Part shown: piece after piece, positions 17,759 to 27,866 of the stretch
Layout of the letters: each line of letters begins with the position of its first letter
Position numbering within the stretch: position 1 is the first letter of the stretch
Assembly (NCBI GenBank): GCA_037045435.1
Contig: JBAOID010000031.1
Coordinates: 62,001-126,000, forward strand
Source: CBDUEF01 sp018063485
GTDB taxonomy: Bacteria; Pseudomonadota; Alphaproteobacteria; Rhodobacterales; Rhodobacteraceae
DNA: 64,000 nt
Direction of reading: 5' to 3'
Program-made: the position numbers and the translations under genes
Notes under the pieces: generated by a model
Database searches by the model: none
Told to the model about the DNA's origin: nothing
Seen by the model: only the letters and a program-made list of their open reading frames with translations

Positions 17759-18970
17759 TTAGCTGCGCGTCTCTTTCGGACGCAGCGCCAGCCAGATCAG
17801 AGCGCCGCCTGCCAGCACCAGAAATGGCAGCATCGCCATGTTCACGGCCTGCCAGCCCGATTGCACCGACCCACCCGAGCAGTTCATCAAACCTCCCGAG
17901 GAAAAGCTGGCCAGGGTGACGCCGCCAAAGACCACGAGGTCATTCAGGCCCTGCATCCGGCCGCGCTCCGAAGGGGCAATTGCACCGGTAAGCATGGTGG
18001 TGGCCCCGATGAAGCCAAAGTTCCAGCCCACCCCCAAAAGCATCAGCGCGATAAAGAAATTCGACAACTCGACCCCGGCAATTGCCACGGCACCCGCACC
18101 GGCAAGGATCACAAGACCGGTTGCCATGACCTTTTCCACCCCGAACCGCGCGATGATGGCCCCGGTGAAAAAGCTCGGCGCATACATCGCCAGCACATGG
18201 GCGGTGACCACATTGGCCGCGTCAGCCGTTTGAAAGCCGCAGCCGACAACGGCCAGGGGCGATGAGGTCATCACCAGATTCATCAGCGCATAAGACACCG
18301 TGGCCACGATCACCGCCACGCCAATGCGTGGGGTGCGGATCAGGTCCATCCGACTGCGGCCCAGATGGGAACCGGGGGCCGCAACTGGCGGTGTTGGAAT
18401 TTTCAGCAGACCAAACAGGAAAACGCCGACAAAATTCAGCGCAATCACCGACAGGTAGGTGCCAAGGAAGGGAATCACGAATTGATTGGCGGTCAGCTTC
18501 ACCAGTTCTGGCCCGACAACTGCCGAGAGCAGCCCCCCCGCCATCACATAGCTGATGGCTTTGGGGCGAAACGCCTCAGAGGCGGTATCGGCGGCGGCAA
18601 AGCGGTAAAAGCCTTGCGCAGACATATAGATACCCGACAGAAGTGCGCCAACCAGAAACAAACCAAACGAGCCATAGTAAAGCCCGAGTGAGCCGAATAT
18701 CGCGCCCAGACTGCCGCCGATGGTGCCGACAATAAAACCGGCGCGGCGGCCATGGCGGCCCATGAAGCTGGAGAGCGGTGTGGCTGTCAGCATCGAGCCG
18801 ATCACCATCAGCGAAATCGGCAGTGTTGCCCAGCAGGCATTGGGCGCAAGGCTTTGCCCGACCAACCCGGCAATGGTAAAGATCATCGGCAATTGCGCGC
18901 CAAGGATGGCTTGCGAGGCAACGAGGACATAGACGTTGCGGCGGGCGAGGCTGTCTTGCATTTGTGTCAT
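17759..18970 (-). CDS. MFS transporter
   Basis: Inner-membrane major facilitator with about 403 residues from the ATG at 18970 (MTQMQDSLARRNV). It has about twelve hydrophobic segments. The loop between helices 2 and 3 carries the family motif as PLSSFMGRHGRRAGF, and a second half-motif is present as APSERGRMQGLND between helices 10 and 11. The protein resembles drug- or metabolite-exporting MFS members, but the substrate cannot be read. It is convergent with the phytoene-synthase-like gene and divergent from the AlkA-type glycosylase gene. Confidence 0.85.
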   Translation of the reverse strand: MTQMQDSLARRNVYVLVASQAILGAQLPMIFTIAGLVGQSLAPNACWATLPISLMVIGSMLTATPLSSFMGRHGRRAGFIVGTIGGSLGAIFGSLGLYYGSFGLFLVGALLSGIYMSAQGFYRFAAADTASEAFRPKAISYVMAGGLLSAVVGPELVKLTANQFVIPFLGTYLSVIALNFVGVFLFGLLKIPTPPVAAPGSHLGRSRMDLIRTPRIGVAVIVATVSYALMNLVMTSSPLAVVGCGFQTADAANVVTAHVLAMYAPSFFTGAIIARFGVEKVMATGLVILAGAGAVAIAGVELSNFFIALMLLGVGWNFGFIGATTMLTGAIAPSERGRMQGLNDLVVFGGVTLASFSSGGLMNCSGGSVQSGWQAVNMAMLPFLVLAGGALIWLALRPKETRS

Positions 18971-19065
18971 GCGCAAGCGGTAAGCGGGTGGCTGGATTCC
19001 CGCAAGGGTTTCGGTGATGGTTATTTGTTTCGGGCACAAGTTCGGGCGGGTTTGGGAGACGAGGG

Positions 19066-19695
19066 ATGGTCGGACGCATTATCGAAACGGATGCCTGTGT
19101 GGCCGAAGGGGCGGAATGGTTGGCGCGCAATCACCCCGAGTTTCGGCGCGCCCTGGAATTGACCGGGCCACTGCCTTTGCGCCGTCAGGCCGATGGGTTC
19201 ACAGCACTTCTGGATGCGATTGTCGGGCAGCAGGTATCGGTGGCGTCGGCCAACGCGATCTGGGCGCGGATGCAGGCGGCGGGGGTGACTGAACAGGCGG
19301 CGATGGCGTTGGCCAGTGATGAGGCGCTGCGTGCGGTGGGGCTGTCACGCCAAAAGGCACGCTATGGGCGGGCTTTGGCCGTTGCGGGGATTGATTTTGC
19401 AGCGCTGCGCGAGGTTCCCGATGCCGAGGTGGTGAAAACGCTGGTGGCGGTGCCGGGGATCGGGTCTTGGACTGCCGAAATCTACGCAATGTTTGCCTTG
19501 GGGCGGGCAGATGTGTTCGCGCCGGGCGATCTGGCCTTGCAAGAGGCGGCGCGGATATTGTTCGGGCTGCAGGTTCGGCCCAATGAGCGGGCTTTGCGCC
19601 AGATGTCGCTGGCCTGGTCGCCCTGGCGGGCGGTTGCGGCGCGGGTCTTGTGGGCCTATTATCGGGTGGCACGCGAGCGGGAGGGCATCAGATGA
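19066..19695 (+). CDS. DNA-3-methyladenine glycosylase II, AlkA-type
   Basis: Base-excision repair glycosylase of 209 residues in the HhH-GPD superfamily. The helix-hairpin-helix is VAVPGIGSWTAEIYAMF (128-144), followed by the catalytic aspartate D155 in DVFAPGDLAL. An upstream segment, FTALLDAIVGQQVSVASANAI, matches the AlkA catalytic domain. The N-terminal TBP-like domain of E. coli AlkA is absent, as in the shorter bacterial form. The stop overlaps the start of the esterase gene (ATGA). No Ada box or regulator is visible nearby. Confidence 0.88.
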   Translation: MVGRIIETDACVAEGAEWLARNHPEFRRALELTGPLPLRRQADGFTALLDAIVGQQVSVASANAIWARMQAAGVTEQAAMALASDEALRAVGLSRQKARYGRALAVAGIDFAALREVPDAEVVKTLVAVPGIGSWTAEIYAMFALGRADVFAPGDLALQEAARILFGLQVRPNERALRQMSLAWSPWRAVAARVLWAYYRVAREREGIR

Positions 19696-20354
19696 GCCAT
19701 GCGTTGAAATTTGGCCGCAAGGCGGCGGTGGATGGCACCGCACGCTCGATGGTGGTGTTTTTGCACGGCTACGGCGCCGATGGTGCCGATCTGCTGGGTT
19801 TGGCCGATGTGTTGGCCCCGCATTTGCCGGGAACGGTGTTTTTTGCCCCCGATGCGCCTTTGCCCTGTGCCGCAAGTGGGTTCGGGCGGCAGTGGTTCGG
19901 GATTCCGGCCTTTGATGGCTCTTCCATGGTGACGGCAGGGCAGGAAATGGCTGCGGCGGCAGTCGATCTGGATGGGTTTATTGATGCTCGCCTGGCCGAA
20001 GAGGGTTTGACGCCCGCCGATCTGGTCTTGGTCGGGTTTTCCCAAGGCGCGATGATGGCCTTGCATGTGGCACCGCGCCGCGATGTGGCGGTGGCGGCAA
20101 TTGTGGCGATTTCGGGGCGGTTGTTGCGCCCCGACGCGTTGGTGGCCGAAGCAAAAGTGAAGCCGCCGGTGCTGTTGGTGCATGGCGATGAAGATGCGGT
20201 GGTGCCCTTTGCCGAGATGGGGTTGGCGGGCAAGGCTCTGACGGCGGCGGGGTTTGAGGTTTTTGGCCATGTGATGCATGGCTCTGGCCACGGGATTGCG
20301 CCCGATGGGCTGTCGGTGGCATTGGCGTTCATGAAAGATCGGTTGCCTAAGTAG
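19692..20354 (+). CDS. Phospholipase/carboxylesterase-family alpha/beta hydrolase
   Basis: Cytosolic serine hydrolase of 220 residues. The oxyanion loop is MVVFLHGYGAD. The nucleophile elbow GFSQG has S117, the acid is in LLVHGDEDAVVPF (about D176), and the histidine is in MHGSGHGIAPDG near 206. The length and pattern are those of the lysophospholipase/carboxylesterase (YpfH/EstB-like) family. It is coupled to the glycosylase gene by ATGA and is convergent with glucokinase, with an 8-base overlap of the ends. Confidence 0.87.
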   Translation: MSHALKFGRKAAVDGTARSMVVFLHGYGADGADLLGLADVLAPHLPGTVFFAPDAPLPCAASGFGRQWFGIPAFDGSSMVTAGQEMAAAAVDLDGFIDARLAEEGLTPADLVLVGFSQGAMMALHVAPRRDVAVAAIVAISGRLLRPDALVAEAKVKPPVLLVHGDEDAVVPFAEMGLAGKALTAAGFEVFGHVMHGSGHGIAPDGLSVALAFMKDRLPK

Positions 20355-21336
20355 ACTGGCTTTCAAGATAGGCGGCGCAGCCGGTCAAGGCTGCGAAATC
20401 ATCCTCGACGACCCAAACCGCGAAATCCTTGACCAGCAGGTCCACCCGGCGCGGTTCGCGAAAGGCCTGCGTCAGGCCAAAACGGGCGAAATGCGGCGTC
20501 ATGGCGCGGGACATGCCGCCGATCAGGTAGATGCCGCCATAGGGCAGGTGGATCAGCGCCAGATCAGCCAGCATTTGCGCAAGGATCTGGGTGTAAAGAC
20601 GTGCTGCATGTTCCGCAATGGCATCGCCGGTTGCAAGCGCCTGAAGCACTTGCGCGCTGTCGAGGCGGCTGGGGGTGCCTGCCTCTTGTGCGGCAAAGGC
20701 GTGCAGATTGGCAAGACCGCGCCCGGCCAGAACCTCTTCGACACCGGGGTGTTGGCTGGGCGAGGCAGGATCGGCGGCGAGGGTTTGCGCGATGAACTGG
20801 GCCAAACGGAAAGTTTCGGCACTGCGCACCGGCATATTGACATGGCCACATTCCGAGGGCGGCACGATGCGCCCTGATGGCGTGATGTGGACCGGGGCCG
20901 CATTGACGCCGGTGCCAAGGCCGACCACCAGCATGGCGGCATTGGCGGTGACGGGCCCTTTGATCAGCGGGCGCAGATCGGTGGCGGCAATATGGCCAAG
21001 GGCCTGACCCTGGGCTTGCAGATCATTGAGCAGCGCCACGCGCCTTGCGCCGGTGGCGGCGGTAAGTTTGGCGGCGTCCATCACCCAGTTCAGGTTGGTC
21101 ATCTGCGCCACGCCGTTCTGGACCGGTCCTGCGGCGGCGACACAAACGCCGTCGGCTTTCGCGCCAGTCTCGATAAGGTAATCTTGCAGGATATGGGCGA
21201 TGTCCTGGCCACGGGCGGCATAGGCGGCGTTGGAGAATTTGCGCATCGACCCCGCCCGCAGGGCTTTGCCGTAGGCCAGGGCGACGCGGGTGTTGGTGCC
21301 GCCGATATCGGCCACGATGGCGGGGAGTGTGGTCAT
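20347..21336 (-). CDS. glk: Glucokinase
   Basis: ROK/hexokinase-fold sugar kinase of the bacterial Glk type, 329 residues from the ATG at 21336, with an AAGGA ribosome site. The phosphate-1 motif is IVADIGGTNTRVAL. NLNWVMDAAKL and LLNDLQAQGQ follow, then the ATP site VVGLGTGVNAAPV and PSECGHVNMPV. It phosphorylates glucose to glucose-6-phosphate, feeding Entner-Doudoroff metabolism as expected in this family. No sugar transporter or regulator is adjacent. Confidence 0.9.
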   Translation of the reverse strand: MTTLPAIVADIGGTNTRVALAYGKALRAGSMRKFSNAAYAARGQDIAHILQDYLIETGAKADGVCVAAAGPVQNGVAQMTNLNWVMDAAKLTAATGARRVALLNDLQAQGQALGHIAATDLRPLIKGPVTANAAMLVVGLGTGVNAAPVHITPSGRIVPPSECGHVNMPVRSAETFRLAQFIAQTLAADPASPSQHPGVEEVLAGRGLANLHAFAAQEAGTPSRLDSAQVLQALATGDAIAEHAARLYTQILAQMLADLALIHLPYGGIYLIGGMSRAMTPHFARFGLTQAFREPRRVDLLVKDFAVWVVEDDFAALTGCAAYLESQST

Positions 21337-21420
21337 CTGTCGTCCTTGGTGGGGCCGCGAATCATCAAGGCCAGCGATAGCATTACGCGGCGAGCGCTGC
21401 ATAGGCAAACAGGGGGCATT

Positions 21421-22305
21421 TCAGGCATGGCGGGCCAGGATCTCGCGCAGAAGGCCGCAAAGGGTCGCGCAATGGCTGCTGGCGGCGGCAAGATGCGCCA
21501 GAACCACCGGCTCGGCCCCCGCATCGGTGAGCGGGCGGGTCACAAGGGGGGCGCCGTCAGGTGAGTGCCGTGGGGCAGGGTTGGTGTAGGAGAAGCCAAT
21601 TCCCAAGCCGTTGGCCGCATAGCTGCGCATCACCTCCAGGCTGGCGGTGCGATGGACGATGTTGGCAATCAGGCCCTGTGCTGCAAAGAGGGCGCGGGTA
21701 TGGCCGAGGCTTTGGTCTTGGTCGGCCAGAACCAGGGGCTGATCGGCAAGATCCTTGAGCAGGAGCGAGTCTTTCAGGGCAAGCGGATGGGTGGCAGCCA
21801 AGACCGCATGGGGAGGCACGAGCGCCAGGGTTTCGCGGCTGATATTGGCGGGCAGACCCAAATCCCAGGTGACCGCCAGATCGCAGCGGGCCTCGGCCAG
21901 AGCGGCGGCAAGCGGATCAAAGCCCATGACGCTGCAGCGCAGGCGCAGCTCGGGGTGGCGCAGGTTGGCACCGGCAATCAGTGGCGCGAGCAGTTGTGGC
22001 GCGAGGTCCTGGAACAGGGCCAGATGCAGCTCGGTGCCGATAGCGGTATCGCTGCGGGTCAGGGCACCGACTTGGGCCAGGGCCGCTTCTGCCTTTGCCA
22101 GCCAGCCTCGTCCGTAGGAATTGGGCACGAGGCGGCCACCGGGGCGGCGGTGAAACAGCGGACGCGCAAGCAGGGTTTCAAGCTGGGCCAGCGCCACCGA
22201 CAGCGCCGGTTGGCTGATGTGAAGCGCATTGGCGGCGGCAGTCACCCCGCCATGCCGAGCGATGGCCGTTGCATATTCAAGCTGGCGCAGGGTGATGGAT
22301 AGCAT
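21421..22305 (-). CDS. LysR-family transcriptional regulator
   Basis: LTTR of 294 residues. The N-terminal winged helix (1-60) is LRQLEYATAIARHGGVTAAANALHISQPALSVALAQLE, read here as two halves around the recognition helix. The effector domain follows from about 90. It is transcribed away from the phytanoyl-CoA dioxygenase gene, with 87 bases between the two starts. That is the classical arrangement in which the regulator controls its divergent neighbour. The effector is unknown. Confidence 0.88.
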   Translation of the reverse strand: MLSITLRQLEYATAIARHGGVTAAANALHISQPALSVALAQLETLLARPLFHRRPGGRLVPNSYGRGWLAKAEAALAQVGALTRSDTAIGTELHLALFQDLAPQLLAPLIAGANLRHPELRLRCSVMGFDPLAAALAEARCDLAVTWDLGLPANISRETLALVPPHAVLAATHPLALKDSLLLKDLADQPLVLADQDQSLGHTRALFAAQGLIANIVHRTASLEVMRSYAANGLGIGFSYTNPAPRHSPDGAPLVTRPLTDAGAEPVVLAHLAAASSHCATLCGLLREILARHA

Positions 22306-22392
22306 AGGGCTATGACCAATATTGAAAGGTATTATTTGAAGTTATGCTATATCTGCGCCATTGCTTTGGCCAGTGCAAAGCAGGGGGAAATT

Positions 22393-23181
22393 ATGGTTGT
22401 GATAACCGATGAGATGATCGAGACTTATCAGCGCGATGGTGTGGTGCTGATCAAGGGGCTTTGGGTCGATTGGGTGGAAGAGTTGCGGGCTGGGGTTGCG
22501 CGCAATATGGCGGAACCGGGGCCTTATGGAGCGGAAAACCTGAAACCCGGTGAGGGCGGGCGGTTTTTCGATGATTATTGCAACTGGGACCGTATCCCTG
22601 AGTTCGAGCGGGTGATCAAGCAGTCGCAGGTGGCGGATGTTGCGGCCAAGCTGATGGGTTCGGCAAGGGTGCAGTTGTTTCACGACCATGTGCTGGTGAA
22701 GGAACCGGGAACATCCAAGCCGACGCCCTGGCATCAGGATGGGCCGTATTATTTCGTGAAAGGTACGCAGACCGTCAGTTTCTGGTCGCCGCTTGATTCC
22801 GTGACCGAGGCCTCCTTGCGCTGTGTGGCGGGATCGCATCGCTGGCCGCGCGAGGTGTTGCCGACGCGCTGGCTGGCGGAGACAAGTTTTTATCCGGACG
22901 AAAGCAAATACATGCCGGTGCCGGATCCAGACGCGGAGGGTATGGATATTCGTGAATGGCAGATGGAACCGGGCGATGCGGTGGCGTTCAATTACGGCAC
23001 GCTGCACGGCGCGCGCGGCAACAATTCCGATCGCCGGCGGCGCGCGTTTTCGCTGCGGCTGGTGGGCGAGGATGCGCGTTATGTGACGCGACCGGGGCGG
23101 ACCTCGCCACCCTTTCCAGGGCATGAGATGGTCGAGGGTCAGCGGTTGCGCGAGGATTGGTTCCCGGTTTTGCGGCGGTGA
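22393..23181 (+). CDS. Phytanoyl-CoA dioxygenase-family Fe(II)/2-oxoglutarate enzyme
   Basis: Non-haem iron oxygenase of 262 residues. The iron-binding facial triad is visible as H114 and D116 in TPWHQDGPYYF and H205 in YGTLHGARG. A downstream arginine in RRRAFSLRLVG can bind 2-oxoglutarate. The start at 22393 is chosen for its AGGGGGAA ribosome site. The substrate is unknown. Members hydroxylate varied small molecules, including ectoine-like and taurine-like compounds and acyl-CoAs. Divergence from the LysR gene suggests inducible expression. No acyl-CoA metabolism genes lie beside it. Confidence 0.85.
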   Translation: MVVITDEMIETYQRDGVVLIKGLWVDWVEELRAGVARNMAEPGPYGAENLKPGEGGRFFDDYCNWDRIPEFERVIKQSQVADVAAKLMGSARVQLFHDHVLVKEPGTSKPTPWHQDGPYYFVKGTQTVSFWSPLDSVTEASLRCVAGSHRWPREVLPTRWLAETSFYPDESKYMPVPDPDAEGMDIREWQMEPGDAVAFNYGTLHGARGNNSDRRRRAFSLRLVGEDARYVTRPGRTSPPFPGHEMVEGQRLREDWFPVLRR

Positions 23182-23312
23182 TCTGCCAAGGGGGCGGTTG
23201 CTTGGGGGCATTGAGCCCCCGCGCAACCGGCGCTTTCGCGCGGACTGCGGCACCGTGGCGCTCTTGAATTGGTGGCTGGTTTGCGCTGTGGTGTCTTGAA
23301 AGGGAGCTCATC

Positions 23313-24312
23313 ATGGCCGTTGATCCGAAATTTGCCCGCCCAAAGCGCTATCCTGCGCCAGAGTTTCCAGCCGCGCAAGATCACGCGTTTTGCCAGGATG
23401 CCGCCTGCGGTATTTCCGGTGGTGCTGGGGCTGTTGGGGATGGGCCTGGCTGCGCGGCGGCTGCTGGTGGGCACGGCGCTGGAAGGGCTGGTTGAGGCGG
23501 TTTTGGGGGCGATTCTGGGGCTGTGGCTGTTTACGGCGCTGGCAATGAGTGCCAAGATCGCGCGGCGTCCGGCGGTGCTGATGCAGGATTTGCGGGTGTT
23601 GCCGGGGCGGGCTGGGATGGCTGCAAGCACGATGGCGGGAATGGCGGCTGCGCTGGTGTTGGCACCCTATGAGCCCGTCGTGGCTTTGGGGCTGCTTTGG
23701 GTATCGCTGGTGCTGCACGGGGTTTTGGCCGCGGCGCTGATCTGGGTGATGGTGACCACGCCGGGAGAGGCGCGCCAGATCACCCCCGCCTGGCATTTGA
23801 GTTTCGTGGGCTTCATTGTCGGCGCGCTGGCGGCGGTGCCTTTGGAGCAGCTTTGGCTGGCGGAGTGGCTGCTTTGGGTGATGATTCCGGTGGCGGTGGC
23901 GATTTGGGCCGTCTCTGCGGTGCAACTGGTGCGGCGCATTCCGCCTGCGCCCTTGCGCCCGATGCTCGCCATCCATCTGGCACCGGCGGCGCTGTTTGTG
24001 ACAGTGGCGGTGTCTTTGGGGCATTTCGAGCTTGCCAATGGCTTTGCGCTGGTGGCGTTGGGGATTGCAGCGGCGCTGCTGATCGGCCTGCGTTGGGTGC
24101 TTGCGGCGGGGTTCTCGGCGCTGTGGGGATCATTTACCTTTCCGCTGGCGGCTTTTGCTTCGGCATTGCTGGCGGTTGGTGGTGTTTGGTATTGGTTGGG
24201 GGTGGCCATGGCGATTGCGGCGGTGATTGCGGTGCCGATGATCGCCTTTCGGGTACTTAAGATGTGGGCCACCGGGGCATTGGCGGGCAAGACCAACGCG
24301 GCTGAGGCTTAG
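23313..24312 (+). CDS. TDT-family (TehA/SLAC1-like) transporter (frameshifted N-terminus)
   Basis: Inner-membrane protein of about 332 residues with about ten hydrophobic helices. It resembles tellurite-resistance/dicarboxylate transporters and anion channels, as in PPAVFPVVLGLLGMGLAARR and AWHLSFVGFIVGALAAVPL. The natural start is the ATG at 23313 (MAVDPKFARPKR), with an AAGGGAG ribosome site. It lies in a different frame from the body. Removing one base near 23368-23376 joins EFP to RKITRFARMPP. The stop overlaps the convergent amidotransferase gene end. The substrate is not predictable from sequence. Confidence 0.75.
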
Positions 24313-25004
24313 ACAAGCTGAACCCAGGCCCGCGCGAGGGCGAGGCCATGGGCGTCGGCCTCAGCGCCAAAGCGTTGGCTGCGTTCGGGGTGGTTTGCAT
24401 GCCAGCCGGGATCCGCGCTTTCCATCAGCGCCCCGAAAGTGCGGGTCCAGTCAGCAACGACGGCGCGGCTGGCCTCGAAATGAAACTGCATGGCATAGGC
24501 GGCGCGGTAGGCGCGAAAGCACTGGCTGGCGGCAAGGGCAGACTGGGCGAGGTAAGTCACGCCTTGGGGCAGGCTGAAGGTATCAGAGTGCCATTGGAAT
24601 ATCGGGAACCGTGGTGGCAGGTGGCGCAGAACCGGGTCGGTCTGGCCCTCGGCTGTAAGGCTGACCTCACACCAGCCAAATTCCGGGGTGGCGTCGATCT
24701 GGTTTTGCGCCCCCATGCCACGCGCCATGAGCTGGCTGCCAAGACAGATGCCCAGCACGGCGTGATCTTGTGCGCCTGCCTCGGCCATCAGCCCCGCAAG
24801 ATCGGGCAGATAGGGGTGGCTATGATCGGCCAAAGCGTTCTGTTCGCCGCCAAACACCACCAGCGCATCAAAGCTGTTCAGGGCGGGCAGGCGGCCGTCA
24901 AGCCAGGGCTTGTATAGATCAATCCGTGCCGCCGCCTCGTGCAGCGCCACGCCAACCTGACCGTGATGGGTCACGCTTGTATTTTCAACAATGGCGACGC
25001 GCAT
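24309..25004 (-). CDS. Class I glutamine amidotransferase-like protein
   Basis: Stand-alone GATase domain of 231 residues from the ATG at 25004, with a strong AAAGGGA site. The nucleophile is C87 in LGICLGSQLMARG. The catalytic histidine is in AYAMQFHFEAS with its following glutamate. Such GMP-synthase-like proteins often hydrolyse gamma-glutamyl compounds or serve as GuaA-like homologues. No partner synthetase is adjacent. It is divergent from guaB, a purine gene, though the link may be accidental. Confidence 0.82.
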   Translation of the reverse strand: MRVAIVENTSVTHHGQVGVALHEAAARIDLYKPWLDGRLPALNSFDALVVFGGEQNALADHSHPYLPDLAGLMAEAGAQDHAVLGICLGSQLMARGMGAQNQIDATPEFGWCEVSLTAEGQTDPVLRHLPPRFPIFQWHSDTFSLPQGVTYLAQSALAASQCFRAYRAAYAMQFHFEASRAVVADWTRTFGALMESADPGWHANHPERSQRFGAEADAHGLALARAWVQLV

Positions 25005-25144
25005 GGGAATCCCTTTGGCTTTGGGCGCAGTCTGCACAGGGGAAATCAAAGGGCAAGGGGTGATACCCCCTTGCGCTGGTCGGATTCCCATGAAAGGAGA
25101 CCCCGTCAAACGAACACTCCCCTTTGAACCCGATGGAGGCTTTC

Positions 25145-26606
25145 ATGGAGATTCGCGAGGCACTTACCTTTGACGATGTTTTGCTGGTGCCGGCTGCCAG
25201 CTCGGTGCTGCCGAGTGATGCCGATACATCGACATTCGTGACCAAGGCCATTCGCATGAACATCCCGCTGCTTTCCAGCGCGATGGATACGGTAACCGAG
25301 GGGCGGATGGCGATTGCCATGGCGCAGGCGGGTGGGATCGGCGTGATCCACCGCAACCTTGATCTTGAGGCGCAGGCGCGACGAGGTGCGCAGGGTGAAG
25401 CGGTTCGAATCCGGCGTGGTTTATGCGCCGATCACACTGACCCCCGATCAGACGCGTGGCTGATGCCAAGCGTGTTGCATGGAACGGTATAATATCACCG
25501 GCTTTCCGGTGGTCGATGGCAAGGGGCGCGTTTTGGGGATTGTAACCAACCGCGACATGCGCTTTGCGACGGATGATAAAACGCCGGTCTCGGTGATGAT
25601 GTCGTCGGAAAATCTGGCGCTGTTGCGTGAGCCGGTGGACCGGGATGCGGCGATTGTCGCTGATGAAGGCGCGGCGGATCGAAAAGCTGTTGGTGACCAG
25701 ATGGGGCGGGGGTTCTGACCGGGCTTTTGACGCTGAAAGATACCGAGAAAAGCGTTTTGAACCCCCATGCCTGCAAGGATGAGCATGGGGCGGCTGCGGG
25801 TGGCTGCGGCCTCGACCGTGGGCGATGCGGGGTTTGAGCGCTCACTGGCCCTGATTGATGCGGGCGTCGATATGGTGGTGATTGATACGGCGCATGGCCA
25901 TTCCGAGGGCGTGGCGCGGGCGGTGGAGCGGATCAAAGAAGCATGTCGAACGCCGTGCAAGTGGTGGCGGGCAATGTGGCCACGGCCGCGGCCACACGGG
26001 CGCTGATCGACGCAGGCGCGGATGCGGTAAAGGTTGGCATCGGGCCAGGCACGTATCTGCACGACGCGGATCGTCGCGGGCGTGGGTGTGCCGCAACTGA
26101 CCGCGATCATGGATTCGGTGCGGGCGGCGGGCGATATTCCGGTGATCGCCGATGGCGGCATCAAATTCTCGGGCGATTTCGCCAAGGCGATTGCGGCGGG
26201 CGCATCTTGTGCAATGGTCGGCTCGGCAATGGCGGGGACGGACGAGTCGCCGGGTGAAGTGATCTTGTGGAACAGGGACGATCCTATAAATCCTATCGCG
26301 GCATGGGGTCTTTGGGGGCAATGGCGCGCGGTTCGGCGGATCGCTATTTCCAGAAGGATGCTGCAAGCGACAAGCTGGTGCCCGAAGGGATCGAGGGGCA
26401 GGTGCCCTATAAAGGCCCGGCTGGCGACGGTGGTGCATCAGATGGTGGGCGGTTTGCGCGCGGCAATGGGCTATACCGGCTGTGCCACTGTGGCCGAGAT
26501 GCGCACCAACTGCCAATTTGTGCGGATTACCGGGGCGGGCTTGAAGGAAAGCCACGTGCATGACGTGCAGATCACCCGCGAAAGTCCGAATTACCGGATT
26601 GGGTAA
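25145..26606 (+). CDS. guaB: IMP dehydrogenase (about eleven frameshifts)
   Basis: Oxidises IMP to XMP, the first committed step to GMP. Family segments appear in order across changing frames: REALTFDDVLLVPAASSVLP, NIPLLSSAMDTVTE, CBS domains (YNITGFPVVDGKGRVLGIV), DMVVIDTAHGHSEGV, VVAGNVATAAATRALIDAGAD, the active-site loop GPG(T/S)ICTTRIVAGVGVP, IPVIADGGIKFSGD and SYRGMGSLGAM. Breaks occur near 25378, 25455, 25479, 25656, 25699, 25788, 25940-25946, 26053, 26271 and 26430. Nearly all are repaired by deleting one base. The gene is certainly intact in the organism. This is a low-quality patch. The start has a GGAGG site. Confidence 0.9.
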
Positions 26607-26665
26607 GATTTGGTGAGCTTTATGAATACCCGTTATATATTTCAAGCGCTTGCGAGGCATTCCTG

Positions 26666-27822
26666 ATGCGCCCCGAGGCCCGGATGTCGGCGGCCATTGA
26701 GATATTGGACAGGATTCTCGATGGTCAGAGCGCGGATGCAGCCCTGACGGGTTGGGGCCGTGCCAACCGGTTTGCCGGGTCGGGCGACCGGGCGGCGCTG
26801 CGCGATCTGGTGTTTGACGCGCTGCGCTGCAAACGGTCCTATGCGGCTCTTGGCGGCGGATTGACCGGGCGCGGCCTGATCCTTGGCGGCTTGCGCAACC
26901 GTGGCGGTGACGTGGACGCGGTCTTTACTGGCCAGGGCCATGCGCCGCTCTGCCCTTGGTCCGGCCGATGTGGCGCATGATCCGACGCCGAATGAGGCGC
27001 TGGATTGTCCCGACTGGCTGGCACCACGGCTGCAAGCGGCTTTGGGGGCTGATTTCGAAGCGATCCTTCAGGCGATGCGCCAACGTGCGCCGGTTTATGT
27101 GCGCGTCAATCAGGCCCGATTGACCGTTGAAAGCGCCATCGAAAAGCTCGCCAGTGCCGGTATTTCCGCAAAGCTGGTGCCATGGGTAAAGACTGCCTTG
27201 GAAGTTACTGGAAACGAACGTAAAATCCAGGTTTCTGCTGCCTATCTTGATGGCGAGATCGAATTGCAGGACGCCGCATCGCAGGCGGTGATTGCCGCAT
27301 TGCCGCTGCGCGATGGTATGCGGGTGTTGGATTATTGCGCGGGTGGTGGCGGAAAAACCTTGGCCATGGCCGCGCAGGCCCGGTTGCAACTGGTCGCCCA
27401 TGATGGCGCGGCGCGGCGAATGGCGGATCTGCCCGCCAGAGCGGCGCGGGCGGGGGTGGATGTGACGCTCACACAAAACCCAAAGACATCAGATATTTAC
27501 GATCTGGTCCTTGCGGATGTTCCGTGCTCGGGTTCGGGCAGTTGGCGGCGCGATCCACAGGGCAAATGGGCCTTGACGCCCGAAAGAGCTGGCGCAGTTG
27601 ATGGATATGCAGTTGGATATTCTGACCCAGGTTGCCCCATTGGTGAAACCGGCAGGAACGCTGGCCTATGTGACCTGTTCGATGTTGCTCGAAGAAAATG
27701 AGCAGCGGATTGAGGCATTTTTGGCCGGGAACACGCAATTTCGACAGATAGAGCAGCAGCGTTTTACGCCGCTTCAGGGCGGTGACGGTTTTTTTCTTGC
27801 TATTTTGCAAAGGACCGCGTGA
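26666..27822 (+). CDS. rsmB: RsmB/NOP-family rRNA methyltransferase (two frameshifts)
   Basis: SAM-dependent m5C methyltransferase acting on 16S rRNA or a related RNA. The N-terminal part (MRPEARMSAAIEILDRIL) resembles the NusB-like region. The Rossmann core has MRVLDYCAGGGGKTLAMA, the catalytic segment ADVPCSGSGSWRRDP and YVTCSMLLEENEQRIEAFL, with both catalytic cysteines. Frames change near 26950 (TGQGHAPLALGPADV after removal of one base) and at 27583-27585 (LTPEELAQLMDMQ after removal of one A). About 385 residues in total. It lies 59 bases after guaB. The RsmB versus other NOP paralogue choice is not certain. Confidence 0.83.
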
Positions 27823-27866
27823 TCTCAATTCAATCCAGGAGAGAGTATCCAGTTTTTCGTCACGCC

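Noticed and set aside
25145..27822. guaB and rsmB as pseudogenes or programmed-frameshift genes.
   Set aside because: There are too many indels, no slippery heptamers or stimulatory structures stand out, and guaB and rsmB are core functions. Sequence error is simpler.
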